Under the pieces are notes generated by a model. The model made no database searches. It saw only the letters and a list, made by a program, of their open reading frames with translations, and was not told the origin of the DNA. Shown here in pieces: positions 13,994 through 26,333 of a stretch of DNA of 64,000 bases (positions within the stretch are counted from its first letter, which is position 1; each line of letters begins with the position of its first letter). The position numbers and the translations under genes are program-made. The DNA is from Paramecium pentaurelia (taxonomy: Eukaryota > Ciliophora > Oligohymenophorea > Peniculida > Parameciidae). The stretch lies in contig CAJJDO010000016.1 in NCBI GenBank assembly GCA_905183005.1, positions 627,949 to 691,948 on the forward strand, read 5' to 3'.

Positions 13994-15432
13994 ATGATTG
14001 ACAAAGACTTTATGCAAGATCTAGAAGATGAGGAAGAGTAATAAATTGTAGAGGCTAAATAATTAATTGAAGATGAGCCTACTTGTTCTTTACTTAAAGA
14101 TAACAAATTTCTTTAGCATTATCAAAGAGTCTAAGAAGTATCTGCTTATCAAATCTAAGATGAAACCATAGATGCAAGTCATGAAGAATATCATTTAATA
14201 TTAAGATCAAATGAATATAGCACAATAATAGATTAAGAGTATTCATTTTGAATAAAATAAGGATTTTGAATATTCACAAATAATTGAAGGATGTATATCA
14301 TAAGAAGTTTCCAGAATTGGAAAAAATTATCATAAACCCAATCGAGTATGTTAAGATAGTCCAATTAATTCGAAATGCTATAGATCTTTAGGCTATAGAT
14401 TTTTCTAAGCTATTAAGTGGTTAATAAGTTGTTGCTGTGAACATTGCAGCCAAATAATCTTTAGTTAGTTAACTTTCAGAAGAAGATATTGCCTTAGTCG
14501 ATTAATTGTGTCACAAGATTGAAACATTAGATACTTACAATTAGAAAAGTAAATATTAAATAAAAATATTAGTCATATGCTATATTGAATCTAGAATGAA
14601 ATACATAGCTCCCAATGTTTCAGCCTTAATAGGTACATAATTAGCTTCAAAATTGATGGCAGCTGCAGGAGGTATTGAAAAGCTAGCCAATATGCCAGCA
14701 GGTAATATCCAAGTGATGGGAAGTGTGAAGAAAAATATGTTGGGAATGAGTAGAGCAATGCATAATAGAAACACTGGTTATTTTGGAACATTGGAGATTG
14801 TATAGAAAGCATCAGGGAAATTACAAAATTAAATAGTTAGGATGTTAGCAACAAATGTAGCAAAAGCTGCAAGAGTTGATAATATGAAGACATGTCCTAA
14901 AGGGAATGTTGGAGAGGATTTAAGAATAAAAATGATGAAAAGATATTAAAAGATATAAGAGCCTCCTCCTGCAAAATTAGAAAAACCTTTGCCTATTCCA
15001 GATGAAAATAAGAAGAGAAGAAGAGGAGGAAAAAGATTTAGAAAATAAAAAGAAAGATTGGCTATGACAGAAGTGAGGAAATATGCAAATAGATTAAAGT
15101 TTGGATTGGAAGCTGAAGATGAAATAAAAGATACAGGGATTGGATTGGGAATGTTAAGTTAAGGTATTGGTAAAGTAAAGTTGCACATCAAAAAAGATAA
15201 ACCAATTGGTTTAAGTAAGAAGTTATAATAAAGACTTGCACAAACCAAGACTTAATCTGGAGGTGGCACTGGTGGATTAACTTCAAGCATTGCATTTACA
15301 CCAACATAAGGAATTGAATTAGTAAACCCAGAACCTGGATATTTGTCAAAGGTTCCTGATTAATATTTTAATAGAGAATCTGGGTTTAGAACAGTTTTAA
15401 GGAAGGAAAGAGAATTTGGAAGATAGTATTGA
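13994..15432 (+). CDS. PRPF31: Pre-mRNA splicing factor PRP31 (U4/U6 snRNP)
   Basis: About 463 aa after two introns (14239-14261 and 14549-14572). The Nop domain is plain: IESRMKYIAPNVSALIGTQ, then ASKLMAAAGG, MPAGNIQVMG, GYFGTLEIV and the NVAKAARVD helix. A basic linker (KKRRRGGKRFRK) and the PRP31 C-terminal region follow. PRP31 binds the 15.5K protein-U4 snRNA complex and is needed to form the U4/U6.U5 tri-snRNP in the nucleus. Length matches the family (about 460-500). The second intron is 24 nt, in frame and without a stop; removing it makes the spacing between CHKIETLD and YIESRM equal to that of human PRPF31 as I remember it, so I judge it a true intron. Confidence 0.96.
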
Positions 15433-15657
15433 TTAGTTATTTTAGTTTAATTTTTAAAACACATATAAATAAATTGAATTTGTTTATTGTTGTTACATTA
15501 GAATAATTAAATAGGTTTGTTTTATTATAAATAGTATACAATACACAATGAAACATTATAAAGGATTAATGAAATTATGATAGATTCAAATGTTTTTGGA
15601 GATTACTTCCAAAAAGAGGGAATATGTTGTTTCATAATTATAATTATTAATTTAAAT

Positions 15658-17238
15658 ATGATATAAAGTTCTACTCGTAACCGTTCTGAGCAACTAATCT
15701 ATTAACGTAGGCAACAAGAATAATAAGTGGGCAAATTGAACACCAAGTTAAGATAGGAGCATTATGAAAAAACATTTGCTGCTTGGGAAAATAAGGGAAA
15801 GGATATTGCCAATATGTAATACACTATGAATAGGTTTGAAAAATATTATATAAAAAGACTGCAATAGATAAGAGCTGAGGCTGAAGCACACAAAAGTTAA
15901 AGGAAAGAAAAATTGGCTACATTGCTAAATGCTGAACATCAATAATATCAATAAGAAATTAAAGCTATGGTTGAAACTCCAGAATAGGTTAAGGAGAGAA
16001 TGATGAAAGAAGTTGCAGAATTGAAATAAAGAAAAGAATTTGAAAGAGCTAAGTAGGCAGAAGCTGCATATGAAAGAAGATTCAGAGATAATGCAGATGA
16101 GCTCAGATTGGTAAACTAACAATTTAATGAATAATAAACTGTTGCTTACAGAAATATGTAAATGATGGAAAAATAAAAAATGTTGGAAGATTAATATGAA
16201 GGTATTACATATAAATTATCTGAAACTAGAGGAAATGATATATGCTGAATTATATAGAAGGGAAATTTTAAAGAAGGAAAGACTAGAAAAAGAAAAAGAG
16301 ATTTAATAGAAAGCTAAAGTAGATGAAAGAAACAAAGTTTTAGGGATTTAGGCTACAATGAATGTTAATAAGTTTTAAAGAATTAAGGATGAGATTGAAT
16401 AAGAGAAGCAGATGCTTGTAAAATAATTAAAAGATTAACATTTTAGAGAGAAGAATGGAAGAGAGAAGAGGAGAGACATAAATAAAGAGAAATTTAATAT
16501 TTGAATTATAAAAAAGAAATCAATTCAGAAATTGCATTAAATAATGAATAATAAAAAGAATACAAAAAATAAATAAAGTAAGAAGAGAAGAAATAAGATA
16601 AAGAAATGATATAATAAGTTTTAGAGAGAGAAGAAGCCATTGCTAGAATGGAATAGGCTGAAAAACTTAGATAAAAAGAAGAAACTAGATAATTTTTACT
16701 TAATTTTAAGAACAGATCAAATGAATATAGTGTAAATGATTAATTGAAAGAAAGATTAATTAATGAAGAGAATATTCGTTAATGGGAAACAAAAGAAGCT
16801 AAATGGAAGGCTGAGGATGTAATCATGCCAATAATTTTAGGATGCTAGAGTTAAATTAATGTATGAAGTCTATGCATAAAGAGCAGAAAATGTTGAATTA
16901 AAGAGGAAAATAATAGAGGATGAAAAAAATATTAAATAGTAAGATAAGGTGGAATTATTACGATAATTGGATTTATATTAAAAAGAATTAGAAGAAAAGT
17001 AAAGATTAGAATAAGAAGTATAATATAAATGTTAATGAAGAAAATAATGTAAACTAAAAACAATTTGTTAAATCAAATGGATGAGAAGAAATAAAGACAA
17101 TAATTATTAAGAGATAAAAAGCTATAAGAAGAGGAAGCTCTTCGAAGATAAAAGGAGGAATATGAGAAAAAAATAGAAATGGAAAAAGCTAAAGGCCGTG
17201 CTTTGCTCGATGAACTTAGAAAATAAAGACCTTATTGA
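15658..17238 (+). CDS. CFAP53: Cilia- and flagella-associated protein 53 (CFAP53)
   Basis: About 492 aa after four introns (16202-16229, 16418-16446, 16819-16840, 17018-17040). Almost entirely charged coiled coil rich in Glu, Lys, Arg and Gln. The block around RKEKLATLLNAEHQQYQQEI and RRFRDNADELR aligns by eye with RRNKLRELLALEENEY and RERCEELR of vertebrate CFAP53/CCDC11, and the following helix EMIYAELYRREIL fits the trichohyalin-plectin-like region. CFAP53 is a microtubule inner protein of axonemal doublets that supports dynein-arm docking. The related coiled-coil proteins CFAP45 and MNS1 are less good matches. The intron at 16202 was placed to join LEDQYE to EEMIYAEL. Confidence 0.85.
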
Positions 17239-17466
17239 TATATTATAATCAATTCAAGTATATTATTCTTAGAGTCTTTTCATAATAGTTAGATAATATT
17301 TCTACTTAAAAAATTTTATTTCTAATAAAAAGAGCCTTTTGTCATTCTTCAAATTAGATGATAACTATGGCAGCAAACCTATTATAATATTCTAATTTAT
17401 ACAATTCGTATTGCATTAGCAGTTAATATCAAAAATTGATTAAATTAAATTATTTAATTATTGGAT

Positions 17467-17962
17467 ATGTCAACTCCTCAAACAAAATCAAAATTGGTTT
17501 AAACATTTGGTAGAAAGAAGAATGCTGTAGCTAGTGCAAGTGTAAGAGAAGGAAAGGGTACTTAATACATCTAATCAAAGGTTTGGTTAGAGTAAATGGT
17601 GCACCAATTGAATTAGTCAACCCAGCTCCCTTGAGATAAAAGGCTCTTGAACCACTCTTACTTCTTGGTTAAGTCAGAACAGGTAGATTAGACATCAGAG
17701 TCACTGTCAGAGGTGGTGGAAGTACTGCATAAATATATGCTATCAGATAGGTAGAATAGCAATTATATAAATTATTTAGGCTATTAGCAAAGGCATCGTG
17801 GCTTACTATTAAAAATATATAGATGAAACCTAAAAGAGAGAAATCAAAGATCTTTTATTACAATATGATAGAACACTCTTAGTTGCTGATCCAAGAAGAT
17901 GCGAACCAAGAAAGTTTGGTGGTAAAGGTGCCAGAGCCAGAAGACAAAAGAGTTATAGATGA
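17467..17962 (+). CDS. RPS16: 40S ribosomal protein S16 (uS9)
   Basis: 147 aa after two introns (17558-17580 and 17751-17779), the usual length for eukaryotic S16. Motifs read directly: TFGRKKNAVASASV near the start, LLLLGQVRTGRLDIRVTVRG in the middle and the diagnostic C terminus GARARRQKSYR followed by TGA. The C-terminal tail of uS9 reaches the P-site tRNA. Several in-frame TAA/TAG codons fall at Gln positions, which is direct evidence for code 6 in this window. Confidence 0.98.
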
Positions 17963-18237
17963 AAATTTAATCACAGTACATTAAAAATAATATAAATATT
18001 AATGGAATTTTAGAGCTGTTAATGCTAAAGAGATTTCAATTATGCAAGTCATTCTCCATTTGTCTTGCCATATTGTCGACATTCAGTTTGTTATTGAAAT
18101 GTTCATAATAATTAATCAGATGGTGATCAATAACTAAAATGCAAAAAGCATGGGTAATTATTAAAAATTATATTAGAATTGAGTTTTATATCTATAGTAA
18201 TTTAATATGTTATCCTCAAAACTAAAGTATTCTAATT

Positions 18238-18690
18238 ATGCTTAGAATTGTTAATCATAATCAAAGAATAAAAATCTCTAATTCTTTTGGTGGTCATCAC
18301 TCTAAAAATTCTAATAAAAAATAGGGAATAACTAAATTATAATTAACAACTATAGAAACACCCTCAGAACTTTTAATTACTCAAAAAAATTAAATTTAAT
18401 TCAAACATAAATCGATACAAGATGCTTAACATGTTTTTATAAATTCATTTTTATTTGGACCTCTTAAATTTCATAATTAGTTGAATATTGACTAATAATT
18501 GAATTAAAAATTTTTGGCATAATTTGCTTATGCAAAGAAATTTAAATTGAAAGATATTAAGAAAAATATAACAAATAGCAACTATTTTTAGGATTCAATT
18601 AATAGTTAAGTTTCTAATAGAGAACTTAAAGAATTCATAAAATATTATCCTAAATAATATGGAAATATATTTTTCACAATTAAAATTTGA
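18238..18690 (+). CDS. Small protein of unknown function
   Basis: An uninterrupted code-6 frame from ATG 18238 to TGA 18688-18690 gives 150 aa. Composition is Paramecium-like (Gln, Asn, Lys, Ile), with segments such as HVFINSFLFGPLKFHNQLN and FAYAKKFKLKDIKK. No domain, signal peptide or membrane span was recognised. A second code-6 frame starting at ATG 18207 is also open for about 100 codons, so the start and even the frame are uncertain. It lies between RPS16 and another short unknown gene on the same strand. Confidence 0.5.
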
Positions 18691-19155
18691 TATGAATAAA
18701 TGAATTAATCAAGTTTGCTACTAAGTAAACTAATTATTATAATGATTCATAATATAAATTACTATTTTGATTAAAATTAGAAATCTTGTGAGATATAAAT
18801 TAAAATTAATAAATTTCTAATTAAATATCTTAATAACCTATTAAATAATTAAGTGGATGATAAATTATTTTACAAGTCAATCATTATTTTCTCAGAATCC
18901 AAGTAAAATCTTTCTAACAAATTACATTTCATTCTTTGCATCTATAGTATAAATTATTAACGGAAAACCTCTAGTATTTCTTTTAGTTCTTTTTAAATAC
19001 CATCCTAACATTTATTTTTAATAATTATGTATGATTTAAATATACTTAATTTCATATAAAAAATAGAAAAAAAATATCATAGCTCAAGAAGTATGATGTT
19101 TAAATATCATATTGATTTTAATTAGTTTTTTATTATATTAAATATACTAATTATA
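18691..19155. other. Intergenic spacer, nothing recognised
   Basis: A+T-rich sequence of about 465 bp with TGA in every frame. No motif or repeat seen. Confidence 0.55.
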
Positions 19156-19642
19156 ATGAATTAGTATTCATTTTGTAGTCCAAAACCTAGATTTATGCAA
19201 GTTAAAATGGATGAAGCAGAATAAAGAAGTTGGTCTAAAGAATACAAAAAGAGAAGCGATTATTTTTGTCTATTCTCAAAACCCTCAACATCTCGGCCTT
19301 AGACTGTGGATTCAAAAGTTGAAGGAAACAAGGCAATAAGATGCAACTCTAGAAAATAAAGATAACATTCATTATAAGATCCTGATATAGCATGTCTTAA
19401 TTAAGATGTTTAGTTAGTTGATTATTTAGTATTATTTATAATTAACGTAGTTTTAATTAAAAAATAGGTAATAAGATAGATATAAAAGTAGAATCTTAAA
19501 ATTACATGAAAAAAAAACAAGAGTTTGGAAAAACTATAAATTTCCAGAGTTATTTTAAAGCATAAAAAACAGAAATGATAGTTTTGATCCATTGATTATA
19601 TTTGATAAAAAAAAAGAACCAATTCTGAATTATATTTCTTGA
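19156..19642 (+). CDS. Small basic protein of unknown function
   Basis: 154 aa from ATG 19156 to TGA 19640-19642 with one 22-nt intron (19429-19450, GTATTA...CGTAG) that joins two open frames exactly. Begins MNQYSFCSPKPRFMQVKMDE, has a Ser/Arg/Lys-rich middle (FSKPSTSRPQTVDSK) and a C-terminal half with KTRVWKNYKFPELFQSI. No domain recognised; possibly nuclear or cytoskeletal given its basic character, but this is a guess. Confidence 0.6.
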
Positions 19643-22369
19643 TAAAAATTTTAATAAATTCGATGAACATTAGGAATTTCTATTCTCAATCTGCAATAAA
19701 GCAATAGTATCAACTATAATAATTACTTTATAACTTAACTATTTTTAATTAGTTTCATATACTTTTGACTTTATATAAAAGGATTATTCTTTCATTTTTA
19801 ACTTTCATTTATTTTTTTTAATGTTATTAAGTTATATAAAAATATTTTAGCTCATTTTTCTTTTAAAGAATCACATTCAAAGTTAATCTAAAGGCTTGGC
19901 TTTTAATTTTTGTATTGACCTTTAAGAATAATACTATATAAATATAAATGAATTATAATAATTACCAAGGATCTTAATTTAAAACCATTTCAAACTAAAT
20001 ATAAGGGCTTGTTGATATTCGGTTTACGAAATTACTTTCTATTCCCATTTTTGTTATAAATCCTTTATAATGCTATGTAAATTAAGTAATTTAGTTAATT
20101 CTTTAATCATTAAAAAAGATATTAGAAATTACACTAAAATAGAGTGAATTAGATAATGGTAATGCTAAACCCATTTCTATTTATGGCTGTTTATCATATT
20201 TCATATTAATTAAATATCTATCCTTCCAAACAGTTCTTAATCGTATGTCACTTTCAGCAAAGTTTGGATAAAAAATTCTTATTGTAGCTTAACTTAAAAA
20301 ATTTTATGATATTTTTAGGGCATCTAAAAAATATGATAAACAGTAATTATTCAATATTTTCACATCTAAATATTATTTTGTAACTAAATATCCTTTGTTT
20401 TTAGTGTTTCCAATAAATGCTGAAAAGGAATTATGTGGAAATACACGAAATCCTGCAAAATAGTATGATTCTTAGGACTTAGGATTTTAAAAAAACATTG
20501 AAAATCTTGTAAATTGTTTTGAAAATGACAATTAATAATAATTTCTAATTTATAAACTATATACTTCTTCTAATTTTGATAAGTAAAGGATATTAATCTT
20601 CTGATTTAAAAATTAAAATTTTCACCTTTTATTATCCCATTACCAAATCCAACTCGTCCAGGTTAAATTCTTGTTATGAGTAGAGATACCGGATTTTAGT
20701 TAAAAAGCTAATCTATAAAAGATTCATTAATGAAATATGGAGTTAACATTTTTTTATAGTTTTATAAATATTAATAACAAATTACTTCTTCTTGTTAATT
20801 ACGTTTAGAAAATATAAATTTTAAAGATTGAATAGAGAAAAAGAATTAAATATTATAGAAACCAGCATTATTAAAGTATTGAATATGATTATCATTTAGC
20901 TCATTCCCAACATTATTTATGATCAATAAAAAAAATTAAATATTTATTTGAACTCTTTCTTCTATAAATTTTAAATATATAGTGGAACTTAGAACATTTG
21001 AATTGGACATTAAGGTTTTTTTAAGTATGACTAAAATTGAGCTATATTCATCAAAATGTTATTAATCGGTAGATTGAAAACTATTCTATAGTTACTCCTC
21101 CAAAAGTATATTAATTAATATATTTAATACAGCCAGATCTAAAGCTTTTTTAAAGAGTCAATATAGACTGGCCTGAAGTATATTTTGATTTTCTTAATAA
21201 AATACTTAGGCTTCATCGTCATTTGAAAAAGTATCATAAATTTTGTATTTGTCTATATATATGATGTAAGTGGATTTACATCCAATTATAATTGAGGATA
21301 TTTGTCTATTCCATTAGTTTAAATATAGCAACAAGCACATTTAGCATTATATCAGGATAGCTGTTATCCTGATTTTTATAGAAAATTATTAATTAAAACA
21401 GATTTATTTATTATTAAAATGTTGTAATAAATAATTTACCATCCCTCCTATTTCAATAAATTTATGTAAGAAGATTTTTTGGATATAATTAATGTATAAT
21501 CTAAAACTATCATAATGAAAGTTATTCAAAAAAAATATTGTGTGCTGAGTAGAAGCAATAAGGCATACCTATTTGATTTATTAAAGAGAAAAAATACAAA
21601 AGTAGAATAAATAAAGTAAAGAAAATGATAATGAAATCAATTTACTCTAAAATAATTGTGATATTTTATCATGAATGGAAATTCTATTGAGTTTAATTAG
21701 TAGTTTGTAAAATAACATTATTATAGCTACTATTGTTTTTTGACTCAGCTGCTTAATAAATTATTTAAAATTATGTCTACATAATGAAGATTTTTTATTT
21801 GCTTTTCCTATGTTAAATTAATGAATATGATTTACTAAGGTGCACAAATTTAATCAAAAACAACTAATGGTTTATTCAAAAATTATTATATTATTCTAAT
21901 TAATTATTTTATATTAAAACCATAAGGGAATGTAAAAAAGTATAAGTCAATTATTTTAAGGAGTCTAAGATTTCAAGATCTTAATATAATAAAATGATAT
22001 CATCTAATATATCATATTTTTTAATTTATCTCATGAAATCACATAATATAACACATCTAGTTTTTTAGTAAAATATAATTGTAGGAATTTTGATTTAACT
22101 AAAATCTAAATAATATTAATTTTGATATAAATTGAATATAATATAAGAAAATTGAAATTTAAACATTGTTAAAATAGCAAATTTTTATTGTATATTTGAA
22201 AAATTTAACTTATTTAGTATTTTATCATTAACATTTTCTATTTTTTAGATTCTTTTTTTATAATAACCTTATCGAAATGAAAAACTTCTAGTTATCAATA
22301 TGATACATCAATTTGAATGAATTGTTATATCAAATTACTGTAGTAATTAATATTTATAATAAATCAAGA
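19643..22369 (+). pseudogene. Gene-poor region with a probable frame-broken gene (about 20380-21690)
   Basis: Several coding-like code-6 stretches lie one after another on the plus strand in different frames and are separated by TGA or frame changes that no small GT-AG intron repairs: near 20405-20600 (ELCGNTRNPAKQYDSQDLGF), 20615-20830 (NPTRPGQILVMSRDTGFQLK), 20985-21060 (VELRTFELDIKVFLSMTK), 21080-21260 (DLKLFQRVNIDWPEVYFDFL) and 21325-21500 (CYPDFYRKLLIKTDLF). Composition resembles real genes nearby. No start, full exon chain or family was recognised. Either a decayed gene or a gene whose introns I could not place. The flanks (19643-20380 and 21700-22369) show nothing. Confidence 0.4.
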
Positions 22370-24762
22370 ATGTTAGCAAAGTCCCAATTATGTAATTATT
22401 TGAGTAAATAATTAGTTTTTAAACAGATTGATCTGTTCGGACAAAGCATTTCCTTAAATTTAAATGGAGAAGATCTATATAAAACAGGAGGAGGAGGTTT
22501 TTTATCTTGCATGATCGTGGCCATTGTTGCTATCTTCTTTTAATCAAATATCGTAGATTTCTTAGGAAAGACTAATATCAGTGCAGACACTTAAATTGTA
22601 TTTGAAGAAAACCCTGATAGAATTAAATTTACATCAGATAATTTTATGTTTGCTGTTGCTATCGAATAAAATACAGCTTTCAATACAAATCCATTTTTTA
22701 ACATTTCAATAAAAGCAAGGTAAATTTATTTAACAAACAAAGAACATATGTAAGATTGAGTAATGGAACTACAATTAAATATGAAAATCTTACTAATATG
22801 ATTCCATGTACTTTAGATAGATTTCAAAAAATATTTGATAAATATGATCTTAATTTTACAGATCAATACAATTAATTAGGATTGTCTACATGGCTATGTC
22901 CAGAGTACTTACTTTATAAATTATATAGTCTTAATTACTCTATAACAGTTGGTGGAAGATATTCAAGCGAATATTTAGATTTTGCAAAAATTGAAATAAC
23001 AGATTGTAAAAATGATACATCAAAAAATGCATACTTAACTTGGCATCCAACTTGTGCATCTAAAGATGTTATGGAAAAATGGTTATCAGGTGAAGGTTCT
23101 TATAGAATAAGAATGTATTTCAATTCTAATTCAATTAGATATATGACTAACACAGTTGTAAATCCATCTAAACCAACTGATTACATTTAAGGTTATTTAG
23201 ATGATGAAGTCTATTTTTAATTTGTTCCTTTTAAATTATCTCGTTAATCTGATATATTTTTTAAAAAATATCAAATCAATACTGATGAGAGTTTAGTTCC
23301 AGTATTTGATGATGAATAAATTGAAAATGTATTTACAAAAGAACCTGCAGATTTTAGAGATATTACTACTCTAGGATCTCCAACAGATAAATAATATATA
23401 GCATTATATTTTAGAAGAAGTCCATATACTAAATATATTACCAGATCATTTTAAAAAGTAGATGATCTTTTGTCATACTTAGGAGGATTTGTGAATATAG
23501 TTGTTGTATTTTTAGGTTTCTTTGTAGCATTCTATAATAAATAACAATGTAAAATTTATTAAATAATATTTAAAAGATCTAATTGAGCTTGCAAATAAAG
23601 TTTATGATTTTAATTTTGAGAATATTAAAAATTCCTAAAGGTTAAGAAATGATGATTTGGTTAAAAAAATTACATAGATAAAAAAAAAGACCTAAACATT
23701 TAAAGCTATGGAAATGGAAGATTCAAATATGCCTCATAAAAAATCACTCACTTAACCTTTATAAGATGAGGAAATAAGGATATAAGTATTTAATGAAGAA
23801 ACACCTCATAATACAACAAACTAAAAACAGTTGATCAAAAATACATCCTCAGAAATTAAGTCAGAATTTTAAAAATAATAAGAAGAAATTGTTTCTAAAC
23901 TTGGTTTTAAGAGTAGGAAAGACTATTTAACATCTTAGATTTCTTAAGTTCTCACTAAAGCTAAACCAATTTAATTTACATTTAAATTTCTTTGCCATCA
24001 AATGACTGGAGGAAGGTGTTTTAAAGACAATACTTCTATACTTCTTATGAAGGCTGTGTAAATTTAAAAAATTAATTTATAGAGATAGAATAAATTCTGA
24101 TATTGATATCTATGTTATTTTGGAAAAAGTTAAAGAAATTAATCTATTAAAAGAATTAATGCTTGATAAAAATTAATAAATTCTATTTAATTTTGCACCA
24201 AAATAAGTGATTACTCTCTAAGAAGAGAAAAAACTTCCAAGCAGAGTAGAAGTTTATACGTAATATTTTAATTATAAATAAGATAAAAATTGACAGAAAA
24301 TTCGAGTTCATCTATATCTGTTGGCTAAATTGCTTAGTTGGCTATGAAAAAACATACAGATGCTGTAAAAGCAGCAATTCCTGTATCTATTAAAGCATAT
24401 CAAAAGTTATATAAAGTAAATAAACATTATTGAGAAAGGCTTATGATAAAATAAATGATCCATAAAAAGAATTAGGGAGAGTAAATCAAATACTAATTGA
24501 AAAATTAGGCAAAGAAATACGAGATATATTTGAAGTTTCTTAATTTATAGATTTCGATCTTGTGGAATAAAAATTGAGTCATAGAATTAAATATATACTT
24601 AGAAAAAAAGTAAAATAAATGAGATAGAGCAAATCGTAATTGAAAAAAGATTCTGACGATGATTCATCAGATAATTATGGACTTTTTAGTTAAGAAAGAA
24701 ATAAACCAGATAATAGTGGAATATTGTAAAGAGAAATTTTATTCCCTCATCGAAACTTTTGA
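22370..24762 (+). CDS. Two-pass membrane protein with long cytoplasmic tail, unknown family
   Basis: About 756 aa after five introns (22720-22742, 23549-23576, 24058-24082, 24260-24282, 24416-24438). A first membrane span (about residues 43-58, FLSCMIVAIVAIFF) follows a short N terminus. A ~300-residue loop with several Cys (CPEY, TDCKND, HPTCASK) and possible N-glycosylation sites follows, then a second span near residues 365-385 (GGFVNIVVVFLGFFVAF). The ~370-residue tail is charged, with helical stretches such as VKAAIPVSIKAYQKLYK and a Ser/Asp-rich end. The arrangement suggests a surface or endomembrane protein with an extracytoplasmic loop. I do not recognise the family. Confidence 0.75.
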
Positions 24763-24824
24763 TTTACTGAATAAGATTTGCTTATTAATGCATATTTATA
24801 CAATATTATATTTTTGACTATTTC

Positions 24825-25289
24825 TCAAATCAATTCGACTGAGTCCAAAATAACTTTACTTTCTTTATTTGCTACACTAAGGAAAAGACTTAAATCACTT
24901 ACATATGCTTTTGCCATTCTAGACACGTCTTTTTGAATGACAATATAACCTTTGATAAAATAATCATTTTACTTTATGTTGGAATATTATTTTCGACATA
25001 TTCAACAGCTTATCTTCCCTTTAAAGTTCTACTCAAAGCTTGCTTAGCACAATACCAATTAATATCATGGATCTCTGCTCCAGCTAAATTCATTGCCCAG
25101 GTTTATTTGTTTTCTTATTTTAATCTAATATATACATCTAACTGGATAAGCTTTAAAAATTCTTTGATAATATGGGACTGGCCATTAAGATGTTGACATA
25201 ACTCTATCAACAATAGGTCTTTCATGAATAGGTCCCCACAAGGCTCCAGAAAAGCATGCTACTGATTTACTATGTGTAAGACGAATCAT
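24825..25289 (-). CDS. Small protein of unknown function, possibly mitochondrial
   Basis: About 138 aa after two introns (25114-25135 and 24877-24902). A further in-frame 21-nt GT-AG segment (24923-24943 region) may also be an intron, giving 131 aa. Starts MIRLTHSKSVACFSGALWGP, a basic, hydroxylated start compatible with a mitochondrial presequence; then SQWPVPYYQRIFKAYPV, the segment TWAMNLAGAEIHDINWYC and a helical end. The dense aromatic, conserved-looking sequence suggests a subunit of a complex, but no family was recognised. It converges on the preceding gene with 62 bp between stops. The antisense standard-code frame at 24933-25196 is its shadow. Confidence 0.65.
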
Positions 25290-26333
25290 TTTAATTATTT
25301 TTAATATAAATATATAAACTAAATAAAACTTCATAATTTTTCATTTTTTTTTTTTAAAAAATAGGAATTATAGTCAAGTCTTCTAAGCGTTTAATATAAT
25401 AGATTTAGTTTAGTATTTTTAGTCAACAAATAGATCAATTAATAAAAGAAAGATTAAATAAGTATCGAATTCTGCAGTAAGTTTATAATATTCTTTATTT
25501 ATAAATTAGTGACGCTATATTTCAATTCTATTAACTAGCTCAATTTATCTATGTAAAAATTTGATGATTTGAAAAATATTTTGACAATCTATTAAAAATT
25601 AAAAACTATTATTTAGAAACAGATTATTCTAATTCATCCATTATTTTTCTCATTAATTCAAATTTTAATTTCATTTGCTTTCTAGATATCTTTTTCTATC
25701 ATTAGACAGTAATGATATTCATTTAAAAGTGATGTTAAATATTTTTACAACATGCTGTCAATTAATATGCATTCCAATTATATATACACAATCTTTTTAT
25801 TTTTTGTGAGTTTAATCCATACTTATTATAATTCGAATTAAGTGTGTTGAATAGGGAATAAATAGCTAAACAATAATTAGAATTTTTCTTATAAAAAACG
25901 TGTATTAAATAATAAATTATTAATATATTAAAATAAATTGAATTGTATTTATGTACCTAAACTCAAAATCTAAATTTTGTAAATGAATTTTTAATTTTTA
26001 ATACAAATTCATATTTTCATTCTTTCTCTTACACATAAATTATATATATATATTTATCAGAAGTTAAGTAATTTTTGTGTTTTTTGTGATTGTAAAAGTT
26101 TAGATAAATATTTAAATAATGAATGTGTGTAACAAAAATTACTTATAGGAAACCTTTCCACAATATGTTCATGATTAACTAAATAAAGTTGCTGAAGAAG
26201 ATAGGAACATAGATAAGTAGATTTAATATCTAAATAGAGATCATAGAGAATTTTTAATATAATTGAGATTTTGAGTGAACTTAAAATTTTATCCTTTGGT
26301 TTAGCCACTAAGTTAAAAACTTAAGAAGGGTTT
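25290..26333. other. About 1 kb without a confident gene
   Basis: Mostly A+T-rich sequence. Near the end there are two opposed small frames: plus 26119-26277 (52 aa, containing HDQLNKVAEEDRNIDKQIQY, Paramecium-like in composition) and minus 26057-26308 (83 aa, no reassigned Gln codons). Neither has supporting context. The plus frame may be an upstream exon or a remnant of the gene at 26334, but I found no intron that joins them convincingly. Confidence 0.45.

Noticed and set aside
14580..14812. Two overlapping minus-strand frames.
   Set aside because: They lie antisense to the Nop domain of PRP31.
24933..25196. 87-aa plus-strand hydrophobic frame.
   Set aside because: Shadow of the minus-strand gene at 24825-25289, whose two introns and frame are consistent.
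26057..26308. 83-aa minus-strand frame ending in a real TGA.
   Set aside because: No Gln TAA/TAG codons, no motif, and only 26 bp from the ATG of the plus-strand gene; the opposite strand has more coding-like content. Kept only as a note in the spacer.
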